The notes under the pieces: model-generated | Told to the model about the DNA's origin: nothing | Database searches by the model: none | What the model saw: the letters and a program-made list of their open reading frames with translations, nothing else | Origin: Chloroflexota bacterium | Lineage (GTDB): Bacteria; Chloroflexota; Dehalococcoidia; Lucifugimonadales; UBA3495 | Direction of reading: 5' to 3' | NCBI GenBank assembly: GCA_028874075.1 | Contig: JAPPLU010000060.1 | Span: forward strand, 159,593 to 223,592 | Length of the DNA stretch: 64,000 nucleotides | Made by a program: the position numbers and the translations under genes | Shown here: piece after piece, positions 1 to 7,579 of the stretch | How the letters are laid out: the number at the start of each line of letters is the position of its first letter | Position numbering within the stretch: position 1 is the first letter of the stretch

Positions 1-453
1 GTCTGCGGGAAAGGCCAGCGGCGGGAGATCGTCTGGGGCGAAGAACCCAACTTCCAGGGATTCTGTCCCTGGCGCCAGGCGACCGCCCTTTTCCACGCCA
101 CTGAAGGCGGCCACAATCACCGGCTTTCCTGGCTCCGAGTACAGCCCAACCAGGCCGGTGATTTCCACCTCCAGACCCGTTTCTTCCAGTACCTCCCTCG
201 CGGCCGCCTGCTCCACAACCTCTCCCCGGTCAACGTAACCGCCGGGGACGCTCCACAGGCCGTGTTGCGGTTCACCCGCTCGGCGCATCAGCAGCACCTT
301 GCCTTCGCGGCTGACGATGGTGATGGCGGTAATTTTGGGGTCATAGTAGACCACCCGGCCACAGGAGGGGCAGACCGGGCGCAGGGCACCGCTGCTTTCC
401 CGTAGTTCCAGCGCGGCGGCGCAACTGGAGCAGTATTTGTCTCCCTGCTGCAT
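1..453 (-). CDS. Nudix hydrolase with N-terminal zinc ribbon (3' end cut by window edge)
   Basis: Translating the minus strand from the ATG at 453 gives 151 codons with no stop before base 1, so the C-terminus lies outside the window. Residues 8-31 form a four-cysteine zinc ribbon (C8, C11, C28, C31). A full Nudix box follows at about 72-94, matching G-x5-E-x7-R-E-U-x-E-E-x-G-U with R86, E87, E90 and E91. Nudix enzymes hydrolyse nucleoside diphosphates linked to another moiety; the zinc-ribbon type includes NudC-like and ADP-ribose hydrolases, and the substrate cannot be told here. The start lies 15 bp after the ribokinase stop, so the two genes are probably one transcript. Confidence 0.9.
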   Translation of the reverse strand, partial: MQQGDKYCSSCAAALELRESSGALRPVCPSCGRVVYYDPKITAITIVSREGKVLLMRRAGEPQHGLWSVPGGYVDRGEVVEQAAAREVLEETGLEVEITGLVGLYSEPGKPVIVAAFSGVEKGGRLAPGTESLEVGFFAPDDLPPLAFPAD

Positions 454-468
454 GGTACCGTCCTGAAA

Positions 469-1416
469 TCAGCCGCCCACGGAATTGAGAAGCGCATCAA
501 CTTCCGAGCGGGAAGGCATTGAGTCCTGTGCGCCGCTTCTCGTAACGGAGAGGGCGCCGGCCGCCGACGCGACCCGCACCGCTTGACTCAGGTCATTTCC
601 CTCGCCCAGCGCCGCCGCCAGCGCCCCGTTAAAGGCGTCGCCAGCGCCTACCGAGTCGATAGCATCCACCTGGAAAGCAGGCACGAACCCGTGAGCGCCG
701 CTGCTTGTGGCATAGTAGCTTCCCTGGGGTCCCAGCGTAACTATGGCGGCGCCCACCCCACGCTTCAGCAAGGTTTCGGCAGCCCTTTCCGCCGAAGCAC
801 GGTCGGTTACTGGCCCGCCCACCAGGGCCTGGGCGTCGGTCTCGTTGGGTGTGATGATGTCACAGCAGGAATAGAAAGCCTCGGGCACTGGACGGACCGG
901 GCTGGGGTCCAGAATCACGCGCACGCCCCGTTCCTTTGCCGCCTGCGCACAACGCAGTGACAATTCAACGGACACCTCCAGCTGCAACAGCAGGGCTGAA
1001 GCGCCGTCCAGATTCCTGACAACCCGGGCCTCTTCTTCTTCGCCACTGGTCTCGTTGGCGCCCAGGACCTGGATTATCTGGTTCTGGGCTGAGTCATCAA
1101 TGGTAATTACGGCGATGCCGGTACTGGTGGAGGGGGTAACGCCAACCGTAGACACGTCTACACCCGACTCCACCAGGGCCCTGAGGGCCTGGGCAGCGAA
1201 AATGTCGTCTCCCACCCTGCCGACCATGGAGACTTGCGCGCCCACTCGTCCGGCGGCTACGGCCTGGTTGGCGCCCTTGCCACCGCCGTAGGTCAGGAAT
1301 TGCCGGCCTACCACCGTCTCCCCTGCCGCCGGAAAACGGGGCGTCATGGCTACCAGGTCTATGTTGATACCGCCCAGAACCACAATCCGGGGCGGTTGCT
1401 GTCCACTCGCCATCAT
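469..1416 (-). CDS. rbsK: Ribokinase-like PfkB-family sugar kinase
   Basis: 315 aa, the usual length for ribokinase, which phosphorylates D-ribose to ribose 5-phosphate. The N-terminus carries the GGINIDLV strand and the substrate-binding GGGKGANQA motif. The C-terminal anion-hole and catalytic motif is DSVGAGDAFNGA, with the catalytic Asp in GAGD. Two consecutive ATG codons (1416 and 1413) are possible starts. No ribose transporter lies beside it, so ribose as substrate is inferred from family resemblance; another PfkB substrate such as a nucleoside is possible. It lies directly upstream of the Nudix gene, which hints at nucleotide-sugar or ADP-ribose salvage. Confidence 0.85.
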   Translation of the reverse strand: MMASGQQPPRIVVLGGINIDLVAMTPRFPAAGETVVGRQFLTYGGGKGANQAVAAGRVGAQVSMVGRVGDDIFAAQALRALVESGVDVSTVGVTPSTSTGIAVITIDDSAQNQIIQVLGANETSGEEEEARVVRNLDGASALLLQLEVSVELSLRCAQAAKERGVRVILDPSPVRPVPEAFYSCCDIITPNETDAQALVGGPVTDRASAERAAETLLKRGVGAAIVTLGPQGSYYATSSGAHGFVPAFQVDAIDSVGAGDAFNGALAAALGEGNDLSQAVRVASAAGALSVTRSGAQDSMPSRSEVDALLNSVGG

Positions 1417-1498
1417 ATCCCGTGCCTGAAGTGTCGCCTAAACCTACCACCCGATTCGGTGGGCGGTCAACGATTCGGGTCTGGGGAGTGCACCATCA

Positions 1499-1507
1499 TG
1501 CTATAAT
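1499..1507 (+). promoter_or_regulatory. Extended -10 promoter for the CaiB-type CoA-transferase
   Basis: TGCTATAAT at 1499-1507 is an exact extended -10 element (TGnTATAAT). There is no convincing -35 at the matching distance, as expected for extended -10 promoters. It points into the CoA-transferase gene, whose start lies about 80 bp downstream, within the divergent gap next to rbsK. Confidence 0.5.
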
Positions 1508-1590
1508 TCCGGCGCGCAGGGCAGTGTCCGCAGGGCACAGAAGAGGTATCTTGCCCCCGTGCAGACTGTTTGACCGGAGAGTGGCTGAGC

Positions 1591-2787
1591 ATGGCTGCGG
1601 CTCTAGAGAACATTAAGGTCGTGGACTTGACCCGAACGCTGGCAGGCCCGTTCTGCACCATGATGCTGGGCGACATGGGCGCCGACGTTATCAAGATTGA
1701 GGAACCCGAGCGTGGCGACGAGACCCGGTCGTGGACTCCCTTCTGGAACGGCGAAAGTACCCAGTTTGTATCCTTCAACCGCAACAAGCGGAGCCTCAGC
1801 CTCAACTTGCGGGAAAAGGAAGGCCTGGATATCGTACGGAACCTTGCCAAAGACGCGGACGTGATGATCGAGAGCTTCCGCGCCGGCGCCCTGGATCGAA
1901 TGGGCCTGGGCTACGAGGAGATTCGCGCCATCAACCCCGGCATAATCTACTGCTCCATTTCCGGGTACGGCCGCACTGGCCCTATGGCGGAAAAGCCTGG
2001 CTACGACCTGATAATCCAGGCCTACAGCGGCCTGATGGACCTTACCGGCGAACCAGACGGTCTCCCCTTGCGGGTCGGGTTCTCACTGGTTGACCTTTTC
2101 ACCGGTATGATGTGCTTTGGTTCGGTGGTCACCGCCCTCTACCACCGGCAGGAAACGGGCCAGGGCCAGCGCCTGGAAGCCGCCCTGCTGGACGGCCAGG
2201 TCGCCGCCCTCAGCTACCACGCTACCGCTTACATGGCCACCGGGGTGGTGCCCCAGCGCATGGGGTCCGGGCACCCCAGCCTGGTGCCCTATCAGAGTTT
2301 CCAGGCCTCCGATGGGTATTTCATCCTGGGCGTGGCCAACCAGGGTTTGTGGGAACGATTCTGCGATGGCATTGGCCACCCCGAACTCCTGGAAGACTCT
2401 CGTTTCAAGACCAACGATGACCGGGTTGCCCACCGGGCCGAGTGCGTGGCAGCCCTGAGCGCCATTTTCCGGGAAAAGACCGTAGCCCAGTGGGTCGACA
2501 TAATCGAACAGTGCGGCGTCCCCTGCGGCCCCATCAACCGGGTGGACGACGTCGTTAACGACCCCCAGGTCAACTCCAGGAACATGATCGCCCAGCTGGA
2601 ACACCCCAACGTGCCTGACCTGAGGATACCTAACTCTCCCTTGAAGCTCGCCGAGACACCGGCAGCTATCAAGCGCCCTCCGCCCCTCCTTGGCCAGCAC
2701 AACGACGAGATACTGGACGGCCTGGGTTACAGCAGGGAAGCCATCAACAAGCTCAAGGAAAAGGGTGTAATCGGCAAGGGTCCCTGA
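1591..2787 (+). CDS. CaiB/BaiF family III CoA-transferase
   Basis: 398 aa from the ATG at 1591, chosen over an ATG 21 bases upstream because GGAGAG sits about 11 bases before it. Family III enzymes move CoA between carboxylic acids through an aspartyl-CoA anhydride. The N-terminal VVDLTRTLAGPFCTMMLGD segment and the GYGRTGP segment near 125-131 are typical. The catalytic Asp is visible as D169 in the VDLFTGM context, the same residue number as in formyl-CoA transferase. The acid substrate cannot be read from sequence. No acyl-CoA ligase or hydratase is adjacent, so it is likely a stand-alone catabolic gene. Confidence 0.88.
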   Translation: MAAALENIKVVDLTRTLAGPFCTMMLGDMGADVIKIEEPERGDETRSWTPFWNGESTQFVSFNRNKRSLSLNLREKEGLDIVRNLAKDADVMIESFRAGALDRMGLGYEEIRAINPGIIYCSISGYGRTGPMAEKPGYDLIIQAYSGLMDLTGEPDGLPLRVGFSLVDLFTGMMCFGSVVTALYHRQETGQGQRLEAALLDGQVAALSYHATAYMATGVVPQRMGSGHPSLVPYQSFQASDGYFILGVANQGLWERFCDGIGHPELLEDSRFKTNDDRVAHRAECVAALSAIFREKTVAQWVDIIEQCGVPCGPINRVDDVVNDPQVNSRNMIAQLEHPNVPDLRIPNSPLKLAETPAAIKRPPPLLGQHNDEILDGLGYSREAINKLKEKGVIGKGP

Positions 2788-2826
2788 CTTAGCCCTTGCA
2801 TTCTACGCCTCATTCAGGAAGGTAAA

Positions 2827-3612
2827 TTGACTGCCAAAAGGAAAATTCGCTTAATCCACACTTCCGACACCCACCTGGGCGACGACTGGCGTGGCAACCG
2901 CACTGAAACAGCCTTCACCCGCGCAGTTGACAGCGTCCGGCTTTTCGATGCCTCTGCCCTGCTGGTGGTGGGCGATGTTTTCGACCACGCCCGGGTCCCC
3001 GATCGTGTGCTGGAATTCTACCTGGAGCAGGTAGCCCGGCTGGACACACCGGTAATCACTCTTCCGGGCAACCACGACCTCTACCACCAGGACTCTGTCT
3101 ACCGGCGCGAACCCTTCCGGCACGCCCCTTCCAACTTCCACCTTTTCACCGACCCTGCCGGGGAGACCATAACCCTTCCGGAGCTTGGCCTTGACCTTTG
3201 GGGAAGGGCCATGACCGAGCATACGCCCGAGTTCCGACCACTTGATGGCATGCCCGCCGCCAGTGGTGGAAACTGGCTGGTAGCCCTGGCCCACGCCCAC
3301 TTCCACTTCCCCAACGACACTGAAAACAGGTCCTCTCCAATCTGGCCGGCGGAAGTAGCGGAAGCTCCCTGCCATTATTTGGCCCTGGGCCACTGGGAAC
3401 TGCATGTTGATGTGTCCCGTGGGCAGACGGCTGCGTGGTATTCGGGCTCTCCCCTGGGCTCGGCCCCGGACTTCGATCACGTTTCCGTCAACTTGGTGGA
3501 CCTTGACCCCCTGGTAGGAGTGGCAGTCCGGCAGGCGGTGCTGCCCATTGATAGAACTGACCGATCCGTCTTGAGTGAAGCGACGGCTGCAGCCGTTAGG
3601 GAGGAGTCATGA
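2827..3612 (+). CDS. Calcineurin-like metallophosphoesterase, SbcD/Mre11-like
   Basis: 261 aa with a TTG start preceded by AGGAAGG. The metallophosphoesterase motifs appear in order: SDTHLGD (D14, H16), GDVFDH, GNHD, then AHAHFH and GHWELH, which supply the two-metal ligands. The layout resembles SbcD/Mre11 DNA-repair nucleases, but the protein is short and no SbcC partner is present, so nuclease activity is inference. Its stop overlaps the formamidase start by 4 bases (ATGA), indicating translational coupling. Confidence 0.8.
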   Translation: MTAKRKIRLIHTSDTHLGDDWRGNRTETAFTRAVDSVRLFDASALLVVGDVFDHARVPDRVLEFYLEQVARLDTPVITLPGNHDLYHQDSVYRREPFRHAPSNFHLFTDPAGETITLPELGLDLWGRAMTEHTPEFRPLDGMPAASGGNWLVALAHAHFHFPNDTENRSSPIWPAEVAEAPCHYLALGHWELHVDVSRGQTAAWYSGSPLGSAPDFDHVSVNLVDLDPLVGVAVRQAVLPIDRTDRSVLSEATAAAVREES

Positions 3613-4484
3613 AGCATCTGAGCAGGGAGAAGCGAATATACTACCTGGACCCGGAGGGAGAACCGGCGTTAACCATCGACTCGGGCGAGGAATTGATAGT
3701 AGAGACCTGGGACGCCTTCGAGGGCCTGCGAGACCCGGTGCAGCTGGACGCCAAGGCGCTCAAGGGGCCGGCCACCGGTCCCATCTACGTTAACGGCGCC
3801 GAACCCGGCGACGCCCTGAAGGTGGAGTTCCTGAAGATAACTCCCAAGGAGGGGCCGGCCCACATGGTGATGCCGGGCCGGGGTTTCCTGGAGGAGGAGT
3901 TCACCGAGGGTTACCCAACGGTAATGACCATTGAGGGAGAGCAGTTAGTCCTGCCCAGCGGCATCCGCCTGAACTTGAACCCGTCCATGGGGCTGGTTGC
4001 CACCACGCCCACCTACGTCCAGAACACCGCCAGCGACAGCGGCCCCTACGGCGGCGATATTGACATGAAGGAACTGGTGGAGGGCAGCACCATCTACATG
4101 CCCGTTTTCGTGGACGGGGGCCTGCTGGCCATGGGCGACTGCCACGCTGTGGTGGGGGACGGCGCCGTAGCCGGCACCGGAGCCGAATGCTCCGCCGACA
4201 CCCACATCCGGGTTACCGTGGAAAAGGGCATGAACATCGCCAGCCCGAGGGCCCTGACCCCTGAGCATTTCGTCATACTGTCCTACGGGGAGGACCTGGC
4301 GCCGGCCATGAAGCAGGCGGTGCGGGACATGGTGGAATTCTTGGTACACGAGAAGGGTCTGGACCCCTACGACGCCTATACCCTGTGCAGCCTGGCCGGC
4401 GATGTGCGGGTCTCCCGTACCTTCCGCCCCATCAGCCCGGTCAAGATGATGCTCTCCCGGGAGGCTTTGGAGCAGTTGGGGTAG
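3609..4484 (+). CDS. Acetamidase/formamidase family protein
   Basis: 291 aa, matching the FmdA/AmdA family, which hydrolyses formamide or short amides to ammonia and acid. Visible family segments include PATGPIYVNGAEPGDAL near 54-68, the GGDIDMKEL segment, and the MGDCHAVVGDG stretch that lines the metal-bearing active site. The length is close to shorter bacterial acetamidases. The start is fixed by the 4-base overlap with the preceding phosphoesterase. A hairpin terminator follows. It may supply nitrogen from small amides; the exact substrate is unknown. Confidence 0.87.
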   Translation: MKHLSREKRIYYLDPEGEPALTIDSGEELIVETWDAFEGLRDPVQLDAKALKGPATGPIYVNGAEPGDALKVEFLKITPKEGPAHMVMPGRGFLEEEFTEGYPTVMTIEGEQLVLPSGIRLNLNPSMGLVATTPTYVQNTASDSGPYGGDIDMKELVEGSTIYMPVFVDGGLLAMGDCHAVVGDGAVAGTGAECSADTHIRVTVEKGMNIASPRALTPEHFVILSYGEDLAPAMKQAVRDMVEFLVHEKGLDPYDAYTLCSLAGDVRVSRTFRPISPVKMMLSREALEQLG

Positions 4485-4516
4485 TTGTTCGAATCTGAAG
4501 GTCTTGGCGCAAGAAC

Positions 4517-4543
4517 GGGCGGGCTTCAAACCCGCCCTCTTTC
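4517..4543. terminator. Hairpin terminator between convergent genes
   Basis: Perfect 7-bp stem, GGGCGGG at 4517-4523 and CCCGCCC at 4531-4537, with a 7-base loop and then TCTTTC. It lies 33 bp after the formamidase stop and faces the minus-strand gene ending at 4647. Confidence 0.75.
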
Positions 4544-4646
4544 ACTTACAAAACTGCCCGCGACACGATTTCGCCACCTGTCAAAACTGAACTCCAGGTG
4601 TGGGGCTCAGTTATGTGCCACTACTTGTTTGGATTAGAACCAGGGC

Positions 4647-5360
4647 CTATTGCACAGCCAGTGCACGAAGCCTGAGTTGCTCTCGCTCGGTGGTTTGTGA
4701 TGCCAGGTTTCTCTTTTGTCTCGCGTTGGGATGGGGCAGAAACACTATGGCTCTATCACTCCCGAACAACTGTACGTTAAGATGGACCTTTCGGCTCGAA
4801 TCCAAACTCCAGAGACCTGAACACGCTGTCTCGGCGTGTTTGCCCAGTACCACCAATACCTTGGCGCAACTCTGCTCCAGCACCGGCTCTAGCCATTTGC
4901 GGGTGCAGAGGGGCAATGCTTCGGTTACCCCGTATTCGCTCTTTGACTTACAGTGCACCAATTCGGTTAGGGCGAAATCGGCCCCTTGAACAGCGACACG
5001 TCCGAGAATCTCGGTTGCCCTTCCTCTTACCTCACGCCAGAACTGAACCCTGTTGAAGGCCTTTGCATCAATTTGATAGGGCCCGGGAACGCCTTTGTCG
5101 AAACAGCCCTGGTAGTGGGCAACAACCTCTTTGTCCGTCCAGTTTATCGGCGGGAAAGTTTCCTCTCCGCTTATACTTGGGTTCGAAGAAATGAAGAGTA
5201 TTGGTGCAGTTTCGATGTGTCCGCGCCAGGGTTCAGGCGATTGAAATGCCCCCGCCTGCTGGGAACCCACAATCTGGGAGCAAGGATGGTTAGGAGTTGA
5301 CCTGGCTCTACTCACTTCAGGACAGCGGTTTATGGCCAGCAGCAATTGGTTTCGTTCCAT
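4647..5360 (-). CDS. Putative uracil-DNA-glycosylase-superfamily protein
   Basis: 237 aa, not firmly recognised. The motif order resembles the UDG fold: LFISSNPS at 55-62, TELVHCKSK at 132-140, VLVVLGKHA at 168-176 and FLPHPN at 207-212. C137 and C152 have a spacing close to the Cys pair of iron-sulfur family 4/5 UDGs, but the usual N-terminal CxxC is absent (C13 and C27 are spread out). It could be a DNA-repair glycosylase or a divergent member with another role. It lies 65 bp downstream of the SDR gene on the same strand. Base composition looks less GC-rich than its neighbours, which suggests recent acquisition. Confidence 0.5.
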   Translation of the reverse strand: MERNQLLLAINRCPEVSRARSTPNHPCSQIVGSQQAGAFQSPEPWRGHIETAPILFISSNPSISGEETFPPINWTDKEVVAHYQGCFDKGVPGPYQIDAKAFNRVQFWREVRGRATEILGRVAVQGADFALTELVHCKSKSEYGVTEALPLCTRKWLEPVLEQSCAKVLVVLGKHAETACSGLWSLDSSRKVHLNVQLFGSDRAIVFLPHPNARQKRNLASQTTEREQLRLRALAVQ

Positions 5361-5425
5361 GGAAATCTCCGTGAACCAATGACGATCGTCTTTGGGGTTT
5401 CTACCCTCTTATCCAGTCCATTCCC

Positions 5426-6199
5426 CTACATCACCGAAAACCCACCATCCACCGTAATCACTGCCCCGGTAACGTAGTCCGACGCCTTGCTGGACAGAAA
5501 CACCACCGTTCCCTGGAGTTCGTCCACCTCGCCCCAACGGCCCGTCGGTATCCGGTTGCTGATCATCTGGTACCTTTCCGGCTGGTTCACCGGAATGTCG
5601 GACGTCAGCGTGGTCATGAACCAGCCGGGCAGAATCGCGTTGGACTGGATATTGTCCTTGGCCCATGCCACCGCCAGGCTTTTGGCCAGTTGCACCACCC
5701 CGCCCTTGCTGGCCGAATAGGGAGCTCCGCTTCCGCCCCCGCCGAATATTGAATACATGGAGCCGATCCCGATTATCTTTCCGCCCCCCTGTTCCTTCAT
5801 GTGGGGATAGACTTCCCGGGCCGCCAGGAAAGAGGCCCGCAGGTTCACATCCAGCACCAAATCCCACTCCTCGGTGGAAGTCTGGTCCGGCGTCTTGCGA
5901 ACCACTGTGCCGGCGTTGTTTACCAGGATGTCCACCCGCCCGAAGGCGGAAAGGGTGTCGGCCACCATCCGCCGGATATCCTCTTCGAGGGTTACGTCCA
6001 CCTGCAACCCCAGGGCTTTCACGCCCATATCGTTCAGTTCAGCCACAGCCTCCGCCGTCTTTTCCTGGTCCCTGGCTGCTAGCACTATGTTGGCTCCCGC
6101 TCCGGCCAGCCCCCGGGCCATGCCCAGCCCCAGCCCGCCGTTGCCGCCGGTAACAATGGCGACCCTGCCCGAAAGGTCAAATAGCTCCTGCACGTTCAT
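5426..6199 (-). CDS. SDR family NAD(P)-dependent oxidoreductase
   Basis: 257 aa classical short-chain dehydrogenase. Cofactor motif TGGNGGLG is at 17-24 and NNAG at 94-97. The catalytic residues are complete: S147, Y161 and K165 in YSASK. The C-terminal GAVITVDGG is the usual SDR ending. Overall similarity is closest to KduD/gluconate-5-dehydrogenase types that reduce keto-sugars or keto-acids, but the substrate is undetermined. It appears monocistronic or leads into the UDG-like gene. Confidence 0.87.
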   Translation of the reverse strand: MNVQELFDLSGRVAIVTGGNGGLGLGMARGLAGAGANIVLAARDQEKTAEAVAELNDMGVKALGLQVDVTLEEDIRRMVADTLSAFGRVDILVNNAGTVVRKTPDQTSTEEWDLVLDVNLRASFLAAREVYPHMKEQGGGKIIGIGSMYSIFGGGGSGAPYSASKGGVVQLAKSLAVAWAKDNIQSNAILPGWFMTTLTSDIPVNQPERYQMISNRIPTGRWGEVDELQGTVVFLSSKASDYVTGAVITVDGGFSVM

Positions 6200-6524
6200 G
6201 TTCCATCCCGCCGGTTCGCAAATTTTCCATACTCTACCACAAGGTTATCGGCTGCCAGCCGCCTGCTCAGGTCCACAACCTGCTCTCGCCTGACCGTGTG
6301 TCGCCCTGACCTTGCCGAATCACCGGAAATCTCTCTTTACAGTCCAGCCTCGGGCCCGAGAATAGTCTTGTGGAATGGAGTTAAAAATTTCCGCCGAAAA
6401 TGTCCAGACCTTGCCCGCGCCGCCCGGAATCACGGTCCCTCAATAAGTCCCAGGCCTGACACCTCCCCCTTGCCTCCCTGGCTGACCCATCTCCACCATA
6501 AAACCATGACCCAATCGCCGTTCA

Positions 6525-6598
6525 CCACCGAGACACAGATGGTCCAAAGATGCTCGGGGCAACTCTGCGAAACTCCGCGTCCTCTGCGTCTCTGCGGT
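6525..6598. repeat. Palindromic dispersed repeat, CTCTGCG type
   Basis: The left arm ACCGAGACACAGA at 6527-6539 is mirrored by the right arm ending TCTGCGTCTCTGCGGT near 6598, with tandem CTCTGCG/CTCCGCG words between. Similar sequence recurs at 49221-49271 in this window. Repeats of this wording are, to my knowledge, common in environmental bacterial genomes; their function is unknown. Confidence 0.6.
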
Positions 6599-6690
6599 CG
6601 AAAACAGCGCCGAAATGCCATAGCCCTGCCCCACAATTCCTTCAACCTTGGCAGTAACGTAAGAATAGGGCAACGGCTCTAAGCCAAAAG

Positions 6691-6720
6691 TGGGACACAA
6701 TGGGACAGGGTGGGACACTT
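6691..6720 (+). repeat. Phased decamer array upstream of the 131-aa orphan gene
   Basis: TGGGACA begins at 6691, 6701 and 6711, a strict 10-bp period (one helical turn), 59 bp before the ATG at 6779. The flanks AAAAGTG and CACTTTT also form an inverted repeat around the array. This is consistent with cooperative binding sites for a regulator or a replication/transposition protein. Confidence 0.6.
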
Positions 6721-6778
6721 TTGAAAAAATTCTCACTCTGCTGCCCCTTCGTAGATTAGGAGAGAAAAGGAGACAACC

Positions 6779-7174
6779 ATGAGAACCCTCAGCGAAATCA
6801 GGCGAGAAATCCGCGCCCTCCAGTGCAAGTACCACAAGGAACTGTCTATCTACCGCATGCGCCGCGTCACCGAAGATGTCCACCACGACTACACCCGTGC
6901 CGTCGCCGACCGGCAGGACCCTCCCAAGACCCTGGAGATCATCCGAAGAATCGCCGACAAAGGGTTCCGGCTAACCACCTGGATGCACCTGCACAACTAC
7001 CTGGACCAGGTGCGGGAAAAGAAGGAGATTCCCGAACCCCGCCGGATGCTCCTGGCCCTGCTGCCCTGGGCCTGGGAGACCAAATATGACAACCTTCTCA
7101 TGCGGGAACTGCCCGCCCCGGAACCCGAACCCGACCTGTCCCTGCTCTGGGCCCGCTGGTTCGCCACCACGTAA
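6779..7174 (+). CDS. Orphan 131-aa protein between phased decamer arrays
   Basis: I do not recognise this family. It starts at an ATG with a strong AAGGAG ribosome site 8 bases upstream. The N-terminal half is basic and helix-rich (RTLSEIRREIRAL, then an RRIADKGFRL segment), which could suit DNA or RNA binding. A PEPRRML segment and a proline/glutamate stretch PAPEPEPD follow near the C-terminus. There is no signal peptide or membrane segment. Repeats of the same decamer lie on both sides of the gene, so it may be part of a small mobile or self-regulated cassette. That is inference only. Confidence 0.6.
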   Translation: MRTLSEIRREIRALQCKYHKELSIYRMRRVTEDVHHDYTRAVADRQDPPKTLEIIRRIADKGFRLTTWMHLHNYLDQVREKKEIPEPRRMLLALLPWAWETKYDNLLMRELPAPEPEPDLSLLWARWFATT

Positions 7175-7233
7175 GGAACATAACCGGAGAGACGTAACCG
7201 GAGGAACGCGACCGGCAGACCCGCTCGGCGGCG

Positions 7234-7262
7234 CCCGCTCATCCTCAGCTTGTCGAAGGGCC
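7234..7262. repeat. Dispersed TCGACAAGCTGAGGATGAG-type repeat
   Basis: The segment CATCCTCAGCTTGTCGAAGG (7240-7259) matches, on the opposite strand, a word known to recur in many bacterial genomes as a short interspersed repeat. Only one copy was noticed in this window. Confidence 0.45.
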
Positions 7263-7345
7263 GTCCCGGGCCTGTCTCAGAATCCACTCGTCGCCTCGGA
7301 AAGCGGCCCGGAGCGTGGGTATTCCCTCTCCCGTTAAGAAAAGGC

Positions 7346-7395
7346 TGGAACAAATAGGGCCAAAGTGGTCCGATATGGGACAGAATGGGACGAAA
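7346..7395 (+). repeat. Second phased decamer array, upstream of hppA
   Basis: Five units with a 10-bp period start at 7346, 7356, 7366, 7376 and 7386. The last two are TGGGACA and TGGGACG; the first three are degenerate (TGGAACA, AGGGCCA, TGGTCCG). Orientation and period match the array at 6691. It lies about 110 bp upstream of the predicted hppA -35. Confidence 0.55.
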
Positions 7396-7504
7396 ATCAG
7401 AAAAACTTGACCTGGCGGGCCTTCCTGAACTTCATGAACAAGAAAGTGAGTTGACCATTGAAACAGCGGCCTGAACCCCTCCCCCTTCGCGCATTGCTGG
7501 TAAG

Positions 7505-7533
7505 TTGACACCCTTAGGGCTGTATGGTACGTT
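7505..7533 (+). promoter_or_regulatory. Predicted hppA promoter
   Basis: TTGACA at 7505-7510, a 17-bp spacer and TACGTT at 7528-7533 fit a sigma-70 promoter. The predicted start leaves a leader of about 40 bases containing GAGGTGG before the hppA ATG. Confidence 0.5.
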
Positions 7534-7579
7534 TCCAACGCTTGAGATAGCGCATTTCCGTAATTTTGAGGTGGGTTAA

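Larger units (their letters stand above)
6200..6778. other. Gene-poor gap with dispersed repeat and phased decamers
   Basis: 579 bp without a convincing gene. Short open frames here lack start signals and recognisable products. It holds a palindromic CTCTGCG-type repeat (6525-6598) and the TGGGACA decamer array (6691-6720), listed separately. The start of the SDR gene lies at its left edge. Confidence 0.7.
7175..7579. other. Intergenic region upstream of hppA
   Basis: 405 bp without a gene. It contains a dispersed repeat (7234-7262), a second phased decamer array (7346-7395) and a likely hppA promoter (7505-7533). Confidence 0.7.

Noticed and set aside
6296..6682. 128-aa plus-strand open frame
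   Set aside because: It spans a dispersed palindromic repeat and has no ribosome site or recognisable product.
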